Part shown: positions 63,355-64,000 of the stretch, in pieces
How the letters are laid out: the number at the start of each line of letters is the position of its first letter
Position numbering within the stretch: position 1 is the first letter of the stretch
Assembly (NCBI RefSeq): GCF_030347995.1
Contig: NZ_JAQIBC010000002.1
Location: 310,001 to 374,000, forward strand
Reading direction: 5' to 3'
DNA length: 64,000 bases
From: Sulfurovum xiamenensis
GTDB lineage: Bacteria > Campylobacterota > Campylobacteria > Campylobacterales > Sulfurovaceae
Notes under the pieces: generated by a model
What the model was told of the DNA's origin: nothing
Database searches by the model: none
The model's input: the letters and a program-made list of their open reading frames with translations, nothing else
Program-made: the position numbers and the translations under genes

Positions 63355-63825
63355 TTAGGTTTCCTTAGTGATCAGCCAATATGTGATCCCCAAAGCCAAG
63401 ACAACCGCTGCTGTGCTCAGTACAAAAAGAGGTGTGATCTCTTTAAAATCAAAAATGATTACTTTTCGTGAAATTGCCATGAGTGCAGTTGCAACAACCA
63501 GTCTAACGGGTATCACATTGGTTTTGAGATAAAGTGTAATGTTTATAAAGATCTCTATAGCGATCAGAACGGCAAGAAAGGCACCAAAAGTCGCTAGAAT
63601 ATCACTGATATTTAACAGCAGATATGGCGGGGATGCTAGACGCTGATACAAAACATAAATGACATCACCTATACCCCAGACAATAACCAAAACCATCAAA
63701 GTCGCCAGCACTTTTACTGCCATACGTATGATCTTGTGAAGAAAATCTATAAAGGGGTCTTCTACCTTATCCGTCAATTCATGACCAATGTCTACAAAAG
63801 TATCCTTTTTGTTTTCATTATCCAT
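63355..63825 (-). CDS. PsiE-like phosphate-starvation-inducible membrane protein
   Basis: A 156 aa protein with four helices and the PsiE pattern (LLLNISDILATFGAFLAVLIAIEIFINITLYL, then VIPVRLVVATALMAISRKVIIFD). Its function is unknown; the family is induced by phosphate starvation in E. coli. It lies upstream of and in the same direction as the P-type ATPase with a 23 base gap. Confidence 0.85.
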   Translation of the reverse strand: MDNENKKDTFVDIGHELTDKVEDPFIDFLHKIIRMAVKVLATLMVLVIVWGIGDVIYVLYQRLASPPYLLLNISDILATFGAFLAVLIAIEIFINITLYLKTNVIPVRLVVATALMAISRKVIIFDFKEITPLFVLSTAAVVLALGITYWLITKET

Positions 63826-64000
63826 CTGCTTATCCTATAGTTCATCATGATAATGCTATCTGCCTTGTACTTTATTGATAGAACAAGGCACCTCTTAGAT
63901 ATTATAACACAAATATATATGATAGAATAATCTCAGGTTAAACGTAGACTCTAAACTGTTTATGAAGCAGAAATCTATCAAAAATATCTTCTATGAAAAC
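63826..64000. other. Right-edge intergenic stretch
   Basis: No gene, clear promoter or hairpin is seen; it probably belongs to the upstream region of the PsiE-like gene and of whatever lies beyond the window. Confidence 0.4.

Overview
The window looks like chromosomal DNA of a Campylobacterota (epsilonproteobacterial) chemolithotroph of the Sulfurovum/Sulfurimonas type. This is inferred from moderately AT-rich coding sequence, extended -10 promoters of the TGCTATAAT type without clear -35 boxes, and the gene set: arsenic resistance, KatG, NarK, a Cgb-like globin, many GGDEF/EAL proteins and a Sox-like carrier. No rRNA, tRNA or CRISPR array was seen.

Layout. 1-9.2 kb: an SUV3-like helicase cut by the left edge, a GNAT, an RluA-type pseudouridine synthase, a LapA-like protein, a DEAD-box helicase, a cardiolipin synthase, an exported Hsp20, and a DUF819 transporter with a dipeptide epimerase (probable murein-peptide salvage). 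9.2-12.5 kb: a znuABC-type metal importer. 12.5-15.4 kb: a GGDEF-EAL protein overlapping a periplasmic NMT1-like binding protein. 15.4-22.5 kb: metal and arsenic resistance, with arsR-arsC-permease-32 aa ORF-mini-thioredoxin-ccdA-thioredoxin facing arsB-DUF4395 across a palindromic operator, then a globin. 22.7-25.2 kb: an EAL protein with an integrase-like N-terminus, overlapping a degenerate GGDEF gene. 25.4-30.7 kb: a GCS2 ligase/M14 amidohydrolase pair, fetB, and a nitrate/taurine-type ABC permease and ATPase behind a structured leader.

30.7-44.1 kb holds the main discovery candidate: eight copies (R1-R8) of a ~35 bp imperfect palindrome with 12 bp arms and an 11 bp core. R1-R6 bracket short gene blocks around a catalytic-domain-only tyrosine recombinase, and R4 supplies that gene's ribosome binding site. 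Blocks lie on both strands and at least two have their own promoters. Cargo includes a SoxZ-SoxY-like fused carrier, a four-TM protein, two immunity-like proteins, metE and a 47 aa secreted protein. Copies R1-R4 and R8 point one way, R5-R7 the other. I propose a cassette-type or invertible recombination system different from integrons; bidirectional hairpins remain the alternative.

44-64 kb: ComFC, a lipoprotein, a sirtuin, a bacterioferritin-like protein with a GDCCVxC protein and a CDF transporter, Pcm with two AmmeMemoRadiSam genes, a GGDEF-EAL protein, an MFS transporter, an operon of LolA-like protein, two FtsX-type permeases, a LolD-like ATPase and an outer-membrane protein, then a thioredoxin, a type II P-type ATPase and a PsiE-like protein.

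Cross-cutting points: three genes look leaderless (znuA, fetB, sirtuin), and three others seem to start conserved protein before any ATG/GTG/TTG (DEAD helicase, cardiolipin synthase, CDF), with Shine-Dalgarno sequences in front of ATC or ATA codons.
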